A DNA stretch of 48,095 nucleotides from a virus. The stretch is from the IMG/VR virus record IMGVR_UViG_3300023236_000013, positions 1 to 48,095 of that record; one strand, given 5' to 3'. The notes under the pieces are model-generated. The model was not told the origin of the DNA, did not search any database, and was given only the letters and a program-made list of their open reading frames with translations. How positions within the stretch are numbered: position 1 is the first letter of the stretch; each line of letters starts with the position of its first letter. This document shows, piece by piece, positions 47,431 through 48,095 of this stretch. A program made the translations under genes and the position numbers.

Positions 47431-47792
47431 TGGCTAAAGATTACAAACCAAATAAAAAATCATTAATAGGTGATAAAACAATGAATGATGAAACTATGAG
47501 AGTTAATCATCCTGAAGATCACCCTGATGTTGTAAATATTTCAAATAAAGAATCCGATAAGATGAAGAAAAAAATGTTGGGTGGTGTAGGTATGATAGGT
47601 GACAATTATAAAAAAGATAAAAAAATAGATGCTAAAGCAACTAAAAAAGCTAAACGTTTTGCGGATACAGTTCAAACAATAGTATCTAAAAAAAGGTCTG
47701 CATCAGAAGGTTCGTTTTCTAAAGGTGGCAGAGCCGGTTATAAACACGGTGGATGTGCTATCAAAGGTATAAGTCCAATATTAAAAAAATAA
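47430..47792 (+). CDS. Basic virion-type protein with FSKGGRAGYKHGG tail
   Basis: A 120-aa, Lys-rich protein: HPEDHPDVVNISNKESDKM, MKKKMLGGVGMIGDNYKK and the C-terminal FSKGGRAGYKHGGCAIKG. The last motif is the clearest form of the GGR-x-GYK motif shared by virion proteins of this genome. TAATG-coupled start. Unknown function. Confidence 0.55.
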   Translation: MAKDYKPNKKSLIGDKTMNDETMRVNHPEDHPDVVNISNKESDKMKKKMLGGVGMIGDNYKKDKKIDAKATKKAKRFADTVQTIVSKKRSASEGSFSKGGRAGYKHGGCAIKGISPILKK

Positions 47793-47957
47793 ATGTTTAA
47801 ATCAATTAAAAGTTTTATCTGTAAACTATTTTTTATCAAAGCATGTAAATGCGATGATGTAGTTATAGAAGAACCTTTAATACTTAAACCTACTCATTGT
47901 ATAAGGCACACAAGATTTAGAGATTCATGTTTGGAGTGTAAGGGAGCAATAGCATAA
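47793..47957 (+). CDS. Small Cys-rich protein, 54 aa
   Basis: Starts MFKSIKSFICKLFFIKACKC one nt after the upstream stop and ends FRDSCLECKGAIA. Six Cys (CKC, HC, CLEC and the first) can bind Zn; a hydrophobic N-terminus may add membrane association. Its stop overlaps the next ATG (TAATG). Unknown function. Confidence 0.55.
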   Translation: MFKSIKSFICKLFFIKACKCDDVVIEEPLILKPTHCIRHTRFRDSCLECKGAIA

Positions 47958-48095
47958 TGGCTAAAGCAAAAGGTCTATGGGCCAACATCAACGCTCGTAA
48001 GAAAGCCGGTACTTCAAGAAGTAAAAAAGATTCTACAATAACAAAGAAAGCTTACGCTAATATGAAAAAAGGTTTTCCTAAAAAAACGAGTACAG
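47957..48095 (+). CDS. Small basic phage protein, 3' end outside window
   Basis: Reads MAKAKGLWANINARKKAGTS and continues RSKKDSTITKKAYANMKKGF to the right edge without a stop. The GLWANINARKKAGTSR phrase is a widespread small conserved phage protein often found near head genes. Its continuation, and presumably the capsid genes, lie beyond this window. Confidence 0.7.
   Translation, partial: MAKAKGLWANINARKKAGTSRSKKDSTITKKAYANMKKGFPKKTST

Noticed and set aside
1-48095. Temperate lifestyle genes or a phage RNA polymerase
   Set aside because: I found no integrase, excisionase, CI-like repressor or single-subunit RNA polymerase motif; the sigma-70-type promoters imply use of host polymerase. 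Genes outside the window cannot be excluded.

Overview
This window is the greater part of a low-G+C, strictly phage genome. The gene set is that of a lytic marine podovirus: a large portal protein, TerL and TerS, a set of large internal/ejection proteins, a family A DNA polymerase, a PrimPol-type primase and two helicases. Kelch-like 'DGTSWT' tail-fibre proteins and several 2-oxoglutarate/Fe(II) oxygenases fit too. Low G+C, very dense packing of tiny genes with ATGA/TAATG overlaps, and the style of the structural proteins resemble uncultured marine phages infecting alphaproteobacteria such as SAR11. That host assignment is inference. I see no integrase, no T7-type RNA polymerase and no tRNA. 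Promoters are of host sigma-70 type (TTGACA, 16-17 nt, TATAAT-like). No major capsid or tail-tube gene is present. The right edge stops inside a small gene after the portal and the left edge starts inside a tail-fibre gene, so the missing virion genes should lie outside the window, between its two ends if the genome is circular or circularly permuted.

Layout. 1-5.4 kb: two tandem kelch-like fibre proteins, a coiled-coil protein, a ParB-like domain protein and four consecutive 2OG-Fe(II) oxygenases. 5.4-16.5 kb: tail/virion structural genes ending in a 1394-aa ejection-type protein. 16.4-17.5 kb: lysis (a small membrane protein and an M15 endolysin) followed by an S-adenosylmethionine decarboxylase-like gene. 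17.5-26.3 kb: replication (a SNF2 helicase on the minus strand; then on the plus strand conserved phage proteins, PrimPol, an SF1 helicase, a DUF3310 protein and PolA). 26.2-32.2 kb: a run of small accessory genes, many Cys-rich, plus a LAGLIDADG endonuclease, a SET-domain protein, a Cas4/RecB-like nuclease and an endonuclease VII-like protein.

32.2-39.5 kb is the regulatory part of the genome. It holds a cluster of ten exact GTGTCGCGA 9-mers in both orientations around a central palindrome beside an AT-rich stretch (candidate origin). It also holds a frameshifted HNH endonuclease gene, and a 36-bp divergent promoter pair serving TerS and the opposite gene with almost no leader. A repeat-rich minus-strand module (35.3-37.7 kb) carries a GP88-family gene. 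Next comes a highly structured 475-bp intergenic region and then three promoter/palindrome modules, each ahead of small genes. 39.5-48.1 kb is packaging and head: TerL, a 950-aa Gly-motif virion protein, portal, a holin-like protein and small virion-type genes.

Most notable: the GTGTCGCGA iteron cluster, the structured region at 37.74-37.99 kb, a set of apparently leaderless promoters with identical ATGAAAGA starts, the palindrome-varied promoter family at 38-39 kb, and two dispersed repeat families (GCTTG-type and GGACCACGGACC-type) that run in frame through coding sequences.
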